Assembly (NCBI GenBank): GCA_002690045.1 | Contig: NZDE01000005.1 | Span: 1 to 64,000 of the forward strand | DNA length: 64,000 bases | Source of the DNA: Alphaproteobacteria bacterium | GTDB taxonomy: Bacteria; Pseudomonadota; Alphaproteobacteria; Micavibrionales; Micavibrionaceae | Direction of reading: 5' to 3' | Notes under the pieces: generated by a model | Databases searched by the model: none | What the model was told of the DNA's origin: nothing | The model's input: the letters and a program-made list of their open reading frames with translations, nothing else | Made by a program: the position numbers and the translations under genes | Part shown: piece by piece, positions 8,529-17,592 of the stretch | Layout of the letters: the number at the start of each line of letters is the position of its first letter | How positions within the stretch are numbered: the stretch's first letter is position 1

Positions 8529-8596
8529 GTATGGCGCCATAAACGCCATACAATTCAGAGGAAATCTGAAAAAGGGAGTCGCCCTCCTCCCTTTTT
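8529..8596 (+). terminator. three consecutive hairpins ending flagellin transcript
   Basis: Three stems follow in series. The first is GTATGGCG/CGCCATAC (8529-8551, 7-base loop). The second is TTCAGA/TCTGAA around the loop GGAAA (8554-8570). The third is AAAAAGGGAG/CTCCCTTTTT (8569-8596), whose 3' arm ends in a T-run and so looks like the intrinsic terminator. The second and third overlap by two bases, so they could be alternative folds. Confidence 0.65.
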
Positions 8597-8658
8597 CCTC
8601 TCCCTTTACAAAATTGGCATGAAATATGCAGAGGATATAACAGAAGAAAACACTATAG

Positions 8659-8687
8659 TTGTTTGATTTAATTTTAGGGCAGATACT
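8659..8687 (+). promoter_or_regulatory. possible promoter of fliD-fliS
   Basis: TTGTTT, a 17-base spacer, then GATACT. It lies 81 bp upstream of the fliD ATG and after the flagellin terminator. The match is moderate and other sequences in this AT-rich spacer could serve instead. Confidence 0.3.
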
Positions 8688-8768
8688 GTGATAAAATGAA
8701 ATAAGGCAATTAAGTAGAATAATAACTATAAAAAAATTGGGACGTATATTAATTAGGAACACAAGATC

Positions 8769-10454
8769 ATGAGCAATTTATCAGTCGGCGATCTTACAAC
8801 TTCAGGCACCAAAACCATCGTGACGGGTACGTCATCGGGTTTAAACACAGGCGCCCTCATTGAAAACGCGGTTCAACAAAACAACGTTGCTGCCGATAAA
8901 ATTGACATTAAAATCCAAGAAAATGATTTATTAATCGCAGGCTACGAAGAATGGTACGGCCTAGCGCAAAATTTTCAAGATTCATTATTTAACATTAAAA
9001 GCCAAACCAGTATCCTTGATACAGGTAACGTCTTTTCACAGCGTACAGCGAACCTAGAATCTACAGGCTCACCCGCAACAAGCTTGATTAACGTATCCAT
9101 TGATGAAGACGCGCCCGAAGGCTCTTATGACTTAGTCATCGAACAAAAGGCCGAGGCTTTTTCCACTGGGTCAACCAATGTTGTTGATAAAGATGCCGAT
9201 TTAAACGAGGTCGGGTCATTCACCATCGGTATTGATGGTTATGCCGCGCAGCAAATTGACGTTGTCGCCACAGACAGCCTGCAAGACATTGCTGATAAAA
9301 TCAACCTAACCACGGCGGATAGCGGCGTAGCAGCATCCATCGTAAAAGTATCGGAAACTGAATATCAGTTAATTTTAGAAGGCACCGACACCAATGCCGC
9401 AATGACAGTTTCCACCCTAAGCGGCAGCGTCATGCAGAATTTGGGCATTGTTGATGTGACCGACGCCTTTGAAGCAGGGCAAATCATCCAAAATGAACAA
9501 GGCTCCCGCGTTGTTTATAACGGCGCGACCATCACCCGTGATGATAACGCCTATGATGACCTTATTGACGGGCTTAGCTTTGACATTGTGCAGGCTGACG
9601 CCGGCAGCACATTAACCTTGGATGTATCTTTTGACAGCGGGTCTGCCAAAGACGCGATTTTGGACTTTGTTGATAGCTATAATGCCTTCCGTGAATTTGC
9701 CATTATCAACCAACAAGTTAATGCGGATGGCTCTATCCCTGAAGAGGCAATTTTATTTTCGGATACTTTGCTCGACAGCTTTAATTATCAAATGTCGACT
9801 TTACTTGCTGGCGCGTCAGGTGACGGCCTCGCAAACTCCCTGCGCGGGTTGGGCATCGAATTTGATGGAGATAACCGCTTAGTTGTCAAAGACGGGACAA
9901 AGCTTGATGACGCTTTGTTAAGTGATTTCGAAAATGTCGCTAATTTCTTTGCAACCGATGTCAGCATTGATAATGACGAATTTCGCTTAATCAGCAATTC
10001 ATCATCTACGGAAAGCCTTGATTTCACAATCGACATCACCACAGATGTCGATGGTAATATCACTGCAGCAACTGTTGGCGGATCAAGCGTTTTCACTATT
10101 AATGGAAATAGCCTTGTTGGCCAAGCAGGCACAGCCTATGAAGGCTTGACCTTTGCTTATGCGGGTACAACCGATACGTCCATCAATGTAACAATGAATG
10201 CGGGCGTGGCGGATTTACTTTACAACACAATTGAGAATTACACCGCAGCGGACGGCTCTATTCAAGAAGAAATTACCGCGCTAAACGCTGAAAATGAAGA
10301 TTACACCGAAGAAGCACAAGAAATTCGTGACAAAGGCGAAGAAATTCGTGAAGAACAAATTCAAGTCTATGCAGCGATGGAGGCTGAACTTGCCCGCCTC
10401 GACTCGCTGCTGAATACAGTACGGGCATTATTAGGAAACAATAAAGATGACTAA
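8769..10454 (+). CDS. fliD: flagellar filament cap protein FliD (HAP2)
   Basis: 561 residues. The protein forms the cap at the filament tip that folds incoming flagellin. The N-terminal FliD domain (residues about 15-115, starting SSGLNTGALIENAVQQNNVA) and the C-terminal FliD domain with a long coiled coil (residues about 485-555, heavy in E and ending in MEAELARLDSLLNTVRALLG) are recognisable. Central domains are variable. It overlaps fliS by 8 bp, so the two are translationally coupled. An N-terminal extension of about 18 residues precedes the usual start of the domain. Confidence 0.92.
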   Translation: MSNLSVGDLTTSGTKTIVTGTSSGLNTGALIENAVQQNNVAADKIDIKIQENDLLIAGYEEWYGLAQNFQDSLFNIKSQTSILDTGNVFSQRTANLESTGSPATSLINVSIDEDAPEGSYDLVIEQKAEAFSTGSTNVVDKDADLNEVGSFTIGIDGYAAQQIDVVATDSLQDIADKINLTTADSGVAASIVKVSETEYQLILEGTDTNAAMTVSTLSGSVMQNLGIVDVTDAFEAGQIIQNEQGSRVVYNGATITRDDNAYDDLIDGLSFDIVQADAGSTLTLDVSFDSGSAKDAILDFVDSYNAFREFAIINQQVNADGSIPEEAILFSDTLLDSFNYQMSTLLAGASGDGLANSLRGLGIEFDGDNRLVVKDGTKLDDALLSDFENVANFFATDVSIDNDEFRLISNSSSTESLDFTIDITTDVDGNITAATVGGSSVFTINGNSLVGQAGTAYEGLTFAYAGTTDTSINVTMNAGVADLLYNTIENYTAADGSIQEEITALNAENEDYTEEAQEIRDKGEEIREEQIQVYAAMEAELARLDSLLNTVRALLGNNKDD

Positions 10455-10959
10455 TTATTCTGACGCACAACCTTATACGCAAGCGCAACCATCCGCCCCT
10501 GCTGGCAATAATCCTTATGCCAATGCCGCAGGCGCATACAAAACCACGCAAGTCAACACGATTAGCGGCATGGATGTTGTGGTCGAGCTCTATAAAGGCA
10601 TGCTGAAGAATATCGAAGGCGCGAAAAAAGCTTATGAGAACAACAAGCTAGACGAAATGTGCCGCCTGAATGAAAAAACATTCAATATTTTAGTCGGTCT
10701 GCAAACGCATTTGGATTTTGACCAAGGCAAAGATGCCGCGGAATTCCTCAACGGCTTTTACAACACTATCTTTGGCGCACTTGCCAAAGTTCACCGCGAG
10801 CCCGACCCTGCCAAGGCATTTGATGATATTATCGGCGCGATCGAGCCTGTTTATAAGCGCTGGTGCGAATTTGCCCGCGAAGCAAAGTCACCAGCAGAAA
10901 AAAATGCCGCTGACAACCGCCTAGACATGCAAAGCGGATCGTTCTCAACGAACAGTTAA
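10447..10959 (+). CDS. fliS: flagellin export chaperone FliS, with N-terminal extension
   Basis: 170 residues, longer than the usual 125-135. The conserved FliS pattern (NPYANAAGAYKTTQVNTISG, then VVELYKGMLKNIEGAKKAYE) begins near residue 22 and forms the four-helix bundle that binds the flagellin C-terminus. The first 20 or so residues are a Q/P/A-rich extension, and the C-terminal 20 residues also exceed the family core. It sits in the fliD-fliS order common to motile bacteria and shares 8 bp with fliD. A strong hairpin terminator follows at 10990. Confidence 0.88.
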   Translation: MTNYSDAQPYTQAQPSAPAGNNPYANAAGAYKTTQVNTISGMDVVVELYKGMLKNIEGAKKAYENNKLDEMCRLNEKTFNILVGLQTHLDFDQGKDAAEFLNGFYNTIFGALAKVHREPDPAKAFDDIIGAIEPVYKRWCEFAREAKSPAEKNAADNRLDMQSGSFSTNS

Positions 10960-10989
10960 TGAATAAAATCAATATGTTAGCGTTTATTT

Positions 10990-11012
10990 AGGCCAGTTTT
11001 TGAAACTGGCCT
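10990..11012 (+). terminator. hairpin terminator after fliS
   Basis: A perfect 10-bp stem AGGCCAGTTT/AAACTGGCCT with a 3-base loop, followed by ATTATTTG. The T-tract is weak, but the stem is strong and lies 30 bp after the fliS stop, separating the flagellar genes from the sigma factor gene. Confidence 0.7.
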
Positions 11013-11064
11013 ATTATTTGCAATGTATATCACAAGTACGATAAAATAGAAAAGAGAGGTACTC

Positions 11065-11721
11065 GTGATAGATTGTTCCGCACAAAAGCTAGATGCTCCA
11101 GAAGCACCACAAATGGCACCGGCTGAGTTATTCAAGGCTGATGATGCAACACTTGTCACCCGCGCCATCGCACAGGATAAAGCCGCATATCAAGTGATCT
11201 TGCAGCGTTATTACACGAAAATTTGGCGTCTCAGCCTCTCTATCCTCAAGGACGAACAAGAAGCGGAAGATGCGGTGCAAGAGATTTTCTTAACCCTATG
11301 GCAGAACTTGTCTAGCTGGGATCCTGAAGGGAAGGCAAAATTTTCTACATGGATTTACCGCGTATCATTCAATAAATGCATCGACATTAAACGCAAGAAC
11401 CGCCCAGAAACCCACGGGGATGAAATGGTGATTGCCGCGGCAGGGGATGAAACAGCCTATCAAGAAGCCCTGCAAAAGCAAGTTGCGGAAAAACTTGCCG
11501 CCCTGATGAAATCTTTGCCGGAAATGCAAGCTATGGCGCTTCGCCTTTATTACTACCACGAATTAAGCGTTGATGAAATTGCGCTCAAACTCGACCGCAG
11601 CGAACAAAGCATTCGTTCGCTTCTTAAACGCGGTAAAGCGACACTGAAAGACCAACTTGGCATCGAACTCAACGTTCGTTCCGCCGACTTAGCGAGAGAC
11701 ACAAACGATATTCTTCGTTAA
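11065..11721 (+). CDS. ECF-type RNA polymerase sigma factor
   Basis: 218 residues. Sigma region 2 is clear (about residues 35-105: ILQRYYTKIWRLSLSILKD with DEQEAEDAVQEIFLTLW and TWIYRVSFNKCID). Region 4 is a typical helix-turn-helix at about 150-205 (LPEMQAMALRLYYYHELSVD, then EIALKLDRSEQSIRSLLKRG). Region 3 is lacking, as in ECF factors. It starts at GTG with a GAGAGG site just upstream. A first part of about 25 residues precedes region 2. No anti-sigma gene adjoins it: the flanks are fliS and an efflux operon, both set off by terminators. What it controls cannot be read from the sequence. Confidence 0.9.
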   Translation: MIDCSAQKLDAPEAPQMAPAELFKADDATLVTRAIAQDKAAYQVILQRYYTKIWRLSLSILKDEQEAEDAVQEIFLTLWQNLSSWDPEGKAKFSTWIYRVSFNKCIDIKRKNRPETHGDEMVIAAAGDETAYQEALQKQVAEKLAALMKSLPEMQAMALRLYYYHELSVDEIALKLDRSEQSIRSLLKRGKATLKDQLGIELNVRSADLARDTNDILR

Positions 11722-11738
11722 AATTCAATAATGATACG

Positions 11739-11764
11739 CAGCGCAATAAATTTTCTTTGCGCTG
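11739..11764 (+). terminator. hairpin terminator after the ECF sigma gene
   Basis: Stem CAGCGCAA/TTGCGCTG with a 10-base loop, 17 bp after the sigma gene stop, followed within 15 bases by a T-rich stretch (CTTTATTTTTTTG). It isolates the sigma gene from the RND operon. Confidence 0.6.
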
Positions 11765-11844
11765 TTAATCAACTCTTTATTTTTTTGATCAATGCTTTAT
11801 ATAGCTAAGCTAATGCTTGGATTTAATTCTATTGGGGCAAAACC

Positions 11845-13287
11845 TTGCACGTAAAACAGACGTTAAAAATCATCGGCCTATCCCTCCTCCTCTCTGCCTG
11901 TACGGTTGGGCCTGACTTTATGCGCCCCGATAATGCCGCGCACGATAACGGCACCTATCACAATAATTACAAACATATTGGCGGCACAGAAGATATGAGC
12001 CTATGGTGGGAACGCCTTGGTGACCCGCTGCTTAATGACTATGCAGATAAGCTGCTGCGGCAGAACCTCTCCCTCGCACAAGCGGGTGAACGCATCATCC
12101 AAGCGCGCAGCGCGGTTGATAGCGCCTATGGTAATTTTGCCCCACAAATTGGCGCAAGCGCCGATGCAGGCCGCAGCTTTACCCCCGCCAACGGCATCAC
12201 GACAAACGTCCGCAGCTATGATAACGCTTACAGCGCAGGTCTATCAACATCATGGGAAATTGACCTATTTGGCCGCCTACAGCGCGCACATGAAGCCGCC
12301 AAAGCGAATTTTGAAGCGGCAAAATATGACTATGAAGCCCTGACTCACAGTCTGATGGCAGATTTAGTTAATCGCCGCGTAGCCATTGCGACCAACAAAG
12401 CACTGCTCGACCTTGCACAAGAGAACTACATCAACCGCAAGAAAATCTATAAATTGGTGCAAAAACGTTACAATATAGGCGCAAAAGGCACAACATTGGC
12501 GGATGTCTACCTCGCCGAAGAAAATTACCGCAGCGTTTATGCCGATGTTTATGCCGCTGAACGCAGCCTGCAAGATGCACTCTACCGTCTTGACATTCTG
12601 CTTGGCGAAAAGCCCGGCACACATGACCCACTCGCGGAGCAAGCCTTTATCGCCACGCCGCCGCCAATGGATATTCAGACATGTATGCCCGCAAGTCTTC
12701 TTGACCGCCGCCCAGACCTCAAAGCCGCAGAACTGCGCATAAAAGCCGCCAACGCGAATATCGGTGTTGCGGTCGCGGATTTATATCCGTCATTTAACCT
12801 TGGCGGGTCACTCGGTTATAGCGGGGCAAGCACAGGCGGCTTATTCTCAGCAGACCGTCTAGCGGGCTCACTATTAGCAAGCCTTACAAGCCGCATCTTT
12901 GAAGGCGGCAAACTGCGCGCAAATATTGATTTAAATGAATCAAAAGCGCGTGAAGCGGTCAAGAGCTATCAGGATAATATCTTAACCGCGCTATATGAAG
13001 TCGAAACGCGCCTATTTGCTGACCGTGAGTTAACTGATGAGCTTAACAGCACAGCACAATCCCTAAGCGCGCTCGAAAAAGCCGAAGCATTAAGCCGTGA
13101 GCGTTATATTAAAGGCCTCCTGACCCTCGACCAATTCCTAGATGTTCAGCAGCGCCGCTATGCAAGTGCGCAAGGCTATATTGTAAAACAACAAGAAAAA
13201 TGGCAAACCCGCATCGCGCTTTATCAAGCGCTTGGCGGGGATTGGTTTAATACAAAAGACAAACAAGCGGCTTGCCGCGCCCAATAA
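11845..13287 (+). CDS. RND efflux outer-membrane lipoprotein (OprM/NodT family)
   Basis: 480 residues. This is the outer-membrane channel of a tripartite pump. The start is TTG. A lipoprotein signal peptide ends in the lipobox LLSAC, with the acylated Cys at about residue 19, followed by TVGPDFMRP, the hallmark N-terminus of the NodT/OprM family. Two long repeats of TolC-type coiled helices follow (e.g. RLQRAHEAAKANFEAAKYDY and LLDRRPDLKAAELRIKAANA). It is the first gene of a three-gene operon, in order channel, adaptor, pump. Substrates cannot be predicted. Confidence 0.9.
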   Translation: MHVKQTLKIIGLSLLLSACTVGPDFMRPDNAAHDNGTYHNNYKHIGGTEDMSLWWERLGDPLLNDYADKLLRQNLSLAQAGERIIQARSAVDSAYGNFAPQIGASADAGRSFTPANGITTNVRSYDNAYSAGLSTSWEIDLFGRLQRAHEAAKANFEAAKYDYEALTHSLMADLVNRRVAIATNKALLDLAQENYINRKKIYKLVQKRYNIGAKGTTLADVYLAEENYRSVYADVYAAERSLQDALYRLDILLGEKPGTHDPLAEQAFIATPPPMDIQTCMPASLLDRRPDLKAAELRIKAANANIGVAVADLYPSFNLGGSLGYSGASTGGLFSADRLAGSLLASLTSRIFEGGKLRANIDLNESKAREAVKSYQDNILTALYEVETRLFADRELTDELNSTAQSLSALEKAEALSRERYIKGLLTLDQFLDVQQRRYASAQGYIVKQQEKWQTRIALYQALGGDWFNTKDKQAACRAQ

Positions 13288-13294
13288 GGATGGA

Positions 13295-14440
13295 ATGATG
13301 AACACAGAAACAAAACAGAAAATCAGCGGTTTTGTCCAGCTAATCGCCGTAATCCTCTTTATCGGCACGGCGCTCGCCATATCAATTATTTTACAATCCA
13401 ACAAAAAAACCATCAAAAATGGACAAAAGGTTGAGCGCGTTTTATTTGTTGAAGCACAAAGCTTTACCCCAGCCCCTTATGCCATAACCCTATCAACCAC
13501 AGGCACCGTCGAAAGCCGCGCCGCTGTTGATGTTGTATCGCAAGTCAGTGGGCGCATCATCAGTGTGAATGACAACTTTTACGAAGGCGGTCATTTTGCC
13601 GCAGGCGAAACCTTGTTCCAAATTGACCCGCGTGACTATGAGCTTACTGTTGAGCGCCTTGAAGCAGAGCTTGCCCGCGCAAAAACAACATTAGAAATCG
13701 AACAAGCCGAGAGCGCCGCCGCACTTGAAGAGTGGAAAATGCTCAATGGCAGCAAAGTTGCACCTGACCTTGTCTTGCGTAAGCCACAACAAAAAGAAGC
13801 TGCCGCCAACCTCAAAGCTGCCGAAGCGCAGCTTGCCGATGCCAAGCTTGATCTGGAGCGCACAACATTCAGCCTTCCATTTACAGGGCGTGTCTTATCA
13901 AGCAATGTTAGCCTAGGGCAATTCATTACCGCGGGTCAGGTCTATGGCAGCGTTTTTGACACAGCATCGTTAGAAATACGCAGCACTATTGAAGAAGAGA
14001 GCCTTAAGTTCCTGCACCCTATAGAAGACCTAGCTATTAATGTTAAAACCAAGCATATGGGACAAGACCGGACATATAGCGCCTTCATCAAACGCAGCGC
14101 CGCGTCACTTGATACGCAAACGCGCTTCGCGCCGCTTATTTTTGGCTTTAAAGATGATGCAAACGACCTTCTTCCGGGCACATTTGTGGCGGTAGAAATC
14201 ACCACCGCCGAAACAAATGAAGTTCTGGCCATCCCATCAACGGCTAGACAAAAAGACGGCCGCATCTGGATGGTGAATGCCGATAATACAGTCAGCCCAT
14301 TAGAAGGCTACACTATATTGCACAATAATGGTGACACCCTCGCTTTATCAGGCATTACAGAAGCTGTACATTTAGTCACTTCATCCCTTCCTGGTGCAAT
14401 TGACGGCATGAAAGTCGACATCAGAGAGGCACGCAAATAA
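13295..14440 (+). CDS. RND efflux periplasmic adaptor (membrane fusion protein)
   Basis: About 381 residues, starting at one of two adjacent ATGs (13295 or 13298) behind AAGGATGG. An upstream in-frame TTG at 13232 would run 56 bp into the previous gene and was not used. One N-terminal membrane anchor (about residues 10-32) precedes a barrel/lipoyl region (STTGTVESRAAVDVVSQVSG, GETLFQIDPRDYEL). A coiled-coil hairpin follows at about 115-190, and then the second half-lipoyl segment (ERTTFSLPFTGRVLSSNVSL). It links the inner-membrane pump to the outer-membrane channel. It ends in a TAATG junction with the pump gene. Confidence 0.9.
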   Translation: MMNTETKQKISGFVQLIAVILFIGTALAISIILQSNKKTIKNGQKVERVLFVEAQSFTPAPYAITLSTTGTVESRAAVDVVSQVSGRIISVNDNFYEGGHFAAGETLFQIDPRDYELTVERLEAELARAKTTLEIEQAESAAALEEWKMLNGSKVAPDLVLRKPQQKEAAANLKAAEAQLADAKLDLERTTFSLPFTGRVLSSNVSLGQFITAGQVYGSVFDTASLEIRSTIEEESLKFLHPIEDLAINVKTKHMGQDRTYSAFIKRSAASLDTQTRFAPLIFGFKDDANDLLPGTFVAVEITTAETNEVLAIPSTARQKDGRIWMVNADNTVSPLEGYTILHNNGDTLALSGITEAVHLVTSSLPGAIDGMKVDIREARK

Positions 14441-17400
14441 TGAGCATGCTCCCTCAACCACATAACGTCTCCAAAGGCATTATATCTTGGTTTGGGCACA
14501 ATCATGTTGCCGCGAACATTCTTATGATGCTCTTCCTTGTTGGCGGCATATTTACATTATCCAACATGCGCACAGAAACATTTCCATCGATTGACCCCAA
14601 AATGGTTACGGTGCGCGTCGCTTACCCCGGTGCAACGCCTTATGAAGTCGCTGACGGTATCACCAGCCGCATTGAAGAAGCCCTCATCGGGATTGATGGC
14701 GTTAAACGGATATCAGCCGTTGCTTCAGAAGGGTCAGGCTCTGTTTATGTTGAGCTTGAAGACTTTGCTAATCCTGACGATGTATACAATGAAGTCGACA
14801 CCGCAGTGAACGGTTTATCCGATTTCCCACCCGAAGAAGCGGAACGCCCAATTGTCACAAAATTAAAGCCCACCCCACTTGTTATGACCCTCGCGATTTA
14901 TGGCGACGCAAAGGAAGAAACCATAAAATATTGGGCAGAAAACATAGAAGACGAACTGCGCCAACTACCCGGCGTTGCACATACCAATTTACGCGGCATC
15001 CGTGATTACGAGATTTCGATTGAAGTATCGGAAGATAACCTTCGTAAATACGATCTAAGCCTCTCCGAAATTGGCAATGCAATTAAAGCATTCTCAACAG
15101 ACATCCCAGCAGGCACTTTAGAAGCCCAACAAGGCGAAATTTTATTACGCGTTCAAGAACAACGTTATAGCGGCGCAGAGTTTGAAAACATTGTCTTAAA
15201 AACGCTACCTAATGGGTCATCTTTGCGCTTAAAAGATGTTGCTACCGTTATTGACGGTTTTGAAGACGCTAACTTAATCAGTCGTTTTAACGGGGCGCGC
15301 GCCGCATTTATTGACGTTTCACGAAGCGAGACCGAAGACACACTGGGCGTAGCCAACACAGTTAATGCTTATTTAGATACAGTCACGCTTCCCGCAGGCC
15401 TCAACCTTGTATTACAGCAAGATGAGACGGTAGTACTGCGCGACCGAATAAACCTTATGCTGCGTAATGGAATTTTGGGCTTTGCGCTTGTATTCCTTGT
15501 ACTCCTGCTATTCCTTGACCTTAAACTGGCCTTTTGGACAAGCGTCGCCATCCCTGTATCGTTTATGGGCGGCTTAATGGTTATATATTTCTTTGGTTAT
15601 TCATTGAACATGGTATCACTCTTCGCGTTGATTGTTGTGCTGGGTATCGTCGTTGATGACGCCATCGTAACGGGGGAGAGTATTTTCGATCAACAAGAGA
15701 AGCACCCTGATGACCCAAATGCTTTTTTAATCGGTGTCCGCCGCGTTTATGCGCCTGTGACTGTAGGCGTGAGCACGACCATCGCAGCCTTTGCTCCACT
15801 ATATTTCAGCACAGGCATTTTAGGGCAGATTATTTCTGTTATTCCTGTAGTCGTTGTACCAATCCTCGCGATATCCCTTATCGAAGCCTTCTTTATACTT
15901 CCTGCGCATTTATCTACGCCAACACGCTGGAGCGCCGGTATAATCGCCAATATACGCGACCATGTAACCACAGGGCTTAACCATGTAATTGAAAATATTG
16001 TTGTACCTTTTGCCCGCCTCTGTATGAAATGGCGCTATGCCACAGTTGCTGCTTTCGTTGCATTCGCAATTATAACGATTGGCATGTTCCAATCAGGCAC
16101 AGTGCGCTTCGTCTTCTTCCCACAAATAGAGAGCGATCAAGTCAAAATCACTGTAACCATGCCTGTCGGCACGCAGTTTAATCAAACAAAAGAGACTATG
16201 CTGACGATTGAGCGCGCTGTTGAGGCCGTGCGCCAAAAGGTCGAAACAAACGGCCAAACAGTCTATGAAAGCACATCCCTTAGCATTGGTGAGACCTCAA
16301 GCGAGGCTGGACCACCAGGCACAGCTGGGCGTAACAGCAAGTCATCCAATGTCGGGCAAATGGTTATACAGCTCGTCTCATCAGACCACCGAAATGTATC
16401 CGCCGCGCAAATAGAATCTATGGTTCGTGAGCGCATAGCAGATTTACCAAATATCGAAAAGCTTGCCTTCCAAAGCTCCCTCATCGGGGAAGAAGCCGAT
16501 ATTGAGGTTGAGCTTACGCACCCAGATGAAAGCATGCTTAATGAAGCCGCCGAGGAGCTGAAAGATCTTCTAAAAGCCATTCAAGGCACTAAAGAGGTCT
16601 CCGACAGTTTTGAGCCGGGTAAAAACGAATATGTATTCAAACTTAACGCTGAAGGTTATGCCGTTGGCCTGACCCCAGCCCTATTGGGCACAGAGCTTCG
16701 CGCCGCCTATTTCGGTCTAGAGGCCGAACGCTTCCAGCGTGGACGCTCTGAAGTCATCGTCTATGTGCGCTACCCCAAAGATGAACGCGAAGATTTAGAG
16801 ACTTTATCACAAACTCGCATCCGCTTGCCAAGCGGACAATCCGTCCCCCTTTCAACAGTGGCTGACATCACCGAGCAAATTGGCTATTCCGCCATTCAGA
16901 CCGTTAATGGGCGCCAGATTGTGAGCGTCACAGCAGATGTCGATTACGCCGTGTTAACCCCGAATGACGTGTTGGGCGAATTACAGCAAAATATTCTGCC
17001 TGAATTACAGCAAAAATATACTGGCCTGTCCTATAGCTTTGAAGGTGAAAGCCGCGATCAAAAAGAAGATATGGCGAGCCTTGGCCGCAACATGTTGGCC
17101 GCTTTACTACTGATCTATGTTTTACTAGGCGCACAATTAAAAAGCTATGTACAACCCATCGTCATCATGCTGGCTATTCCATTTGGCGTCATTGGCGCGA
17201 CATGGGGGCATTTCTTACTGGGGCACGACCTATCGTTCATTTCCATGTTCGGTATCGTTGCACTGACAGGCGTTGTGGTAAATGACAGTGTTGTCTTAAT
17301 GGATTATTTGAACCAACAGCGACTTGAGGGCAACAGCATGTATGAAAGCACTATCGCGGCTATCAAACGCCGATTCCGCCCAATATTGCTGACAACGATG

Positions 17401-17586
17401 ACAACCAGTTTAGGCCTGTTACCGATGCTTCTAGAGACCTCTATGCAGGCGCAATTCTTGATCCCTATGGTGATTTCACTGGCGACAGGAATCATATTTT
17501 CAACTTTTGTAATATTACTATTTATTCCAAGCATATTAATGATTAAGGTTGATATACTTAAATTCTTCTTCAAAAAAGAAATTTAA
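14440..17586 (+). CDS. RND efflux pump permease (AcrB/HAE1-like)
   Basis: 1048 residues, standard for an RND pump. It is a proton-driven inner-membrane exporter. Twelve membrane segments are arranged in two halves with large periplasmic loops. The proton-relay Asp pair in TM4 is visible (VLGIVVDDAIVTGESIF, at about residues 400-416), and the matching region of the second half reads FGIVALTGVVVNDSVVLMDY. The start overlaps the adaptor stop by one base. cmoB follows after 6 bp, so the tRNA-modification gene may be cotranscribed. No local regulator (TetR, MarR or two-component) accompanies the operon. Confidence 0.93.
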   Translation: MSMLPQPHNVSKGIISWFGHNHVAANILMMLFLVGGIFTLSNMRTETFPSIDPKMVTVRVAYPGATPYEVADGITSRIEEALIGIDGVKRISAVASEGSGSVYVELEDFANPDDVYNEVDTAVNGLSDFPPEEAERPIVTKLKPTPLVMTLAIYGDAKEETIKYWAENIEDELRQLPGVAHTNLRGIRDYEISIEVSEDNLRKYDLSLSEIGNAIKAFSTDIPAGTLEAQQGEILLRVQEQRYSGAEFENIVLKTLPNGSSLRLKDVATVIDGFEDANLISRFNGARAAFIDVSRSETEDTLGVANTVNAYLDTVTLPAGLNLVLQQDETVVLRDRINLMLRNGILGFALVFLVLLLFLDLKLAFWTSVAIPVSFMGGLMVIYFFGYSLNMVSLFALIVVLGIVVDDAIVTGESIFDQQEKHPDDPNAFLIGVRRVYAPVTVGVSTTIAAFAPLYFSTGILGQIISVIPVVVVPILAISLIEAFFILPAHLSTPTRWSAGIIANIRDHVTTGLNHVIENIVVPFARLCMKWRYATVAAFVAFAIITIGMFQSGTVRFVFFPQIESDQVKITVTMPVGTQFNQTKETMLTIERAVEAVRQKVETNGQTVYESTSLSIGETSSEAGPPGTAGRNSKSSNVGQMVIQLVSSDHRNVSAAQIESMVRERIADLPNIEKLAFQSSLIGEEADIEVELTHPDESMLNEAAEELKDLLKAIQGTKEVSDSFEPGKNEYVFKLNAEGYAVGLTPALLGTELRAAYFGLEAERFQRGRSEVIVYVRYPKDEREDLETLSQTRIRLPSGQSVPLSTVADITEQIGYSAIQTVNGRQIVSVTADVDYAVLTPNDVLGELQQNILPELQQKYTGLSYSFEGESRDQKEDMASLGRNMLAALLLIYVLLGAQLKSYVQPIVIMLAIPFGVIGATWGHFLLGHDLSFISMFGIVALTGVVVNDSVVLMDYLNQQRLEGNSMYESTIAAIKRRFRPILLTTMTTSLGLLPMLLETSMQAQFLIPMVISLATGIIFSTFVILLFIPSILMIKVDILKFFFKKEI

Positions 17587-17592
17587 AGCGCC

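Noticed and set aside
13232-13294. Upstream TTG start for the efflux adaptor
   Set aside because: It overlaps the channel gene by 56 bp and adds 21 residues unlike any signal or anchor; ATG at 13295/13298 has a good ribosome site.
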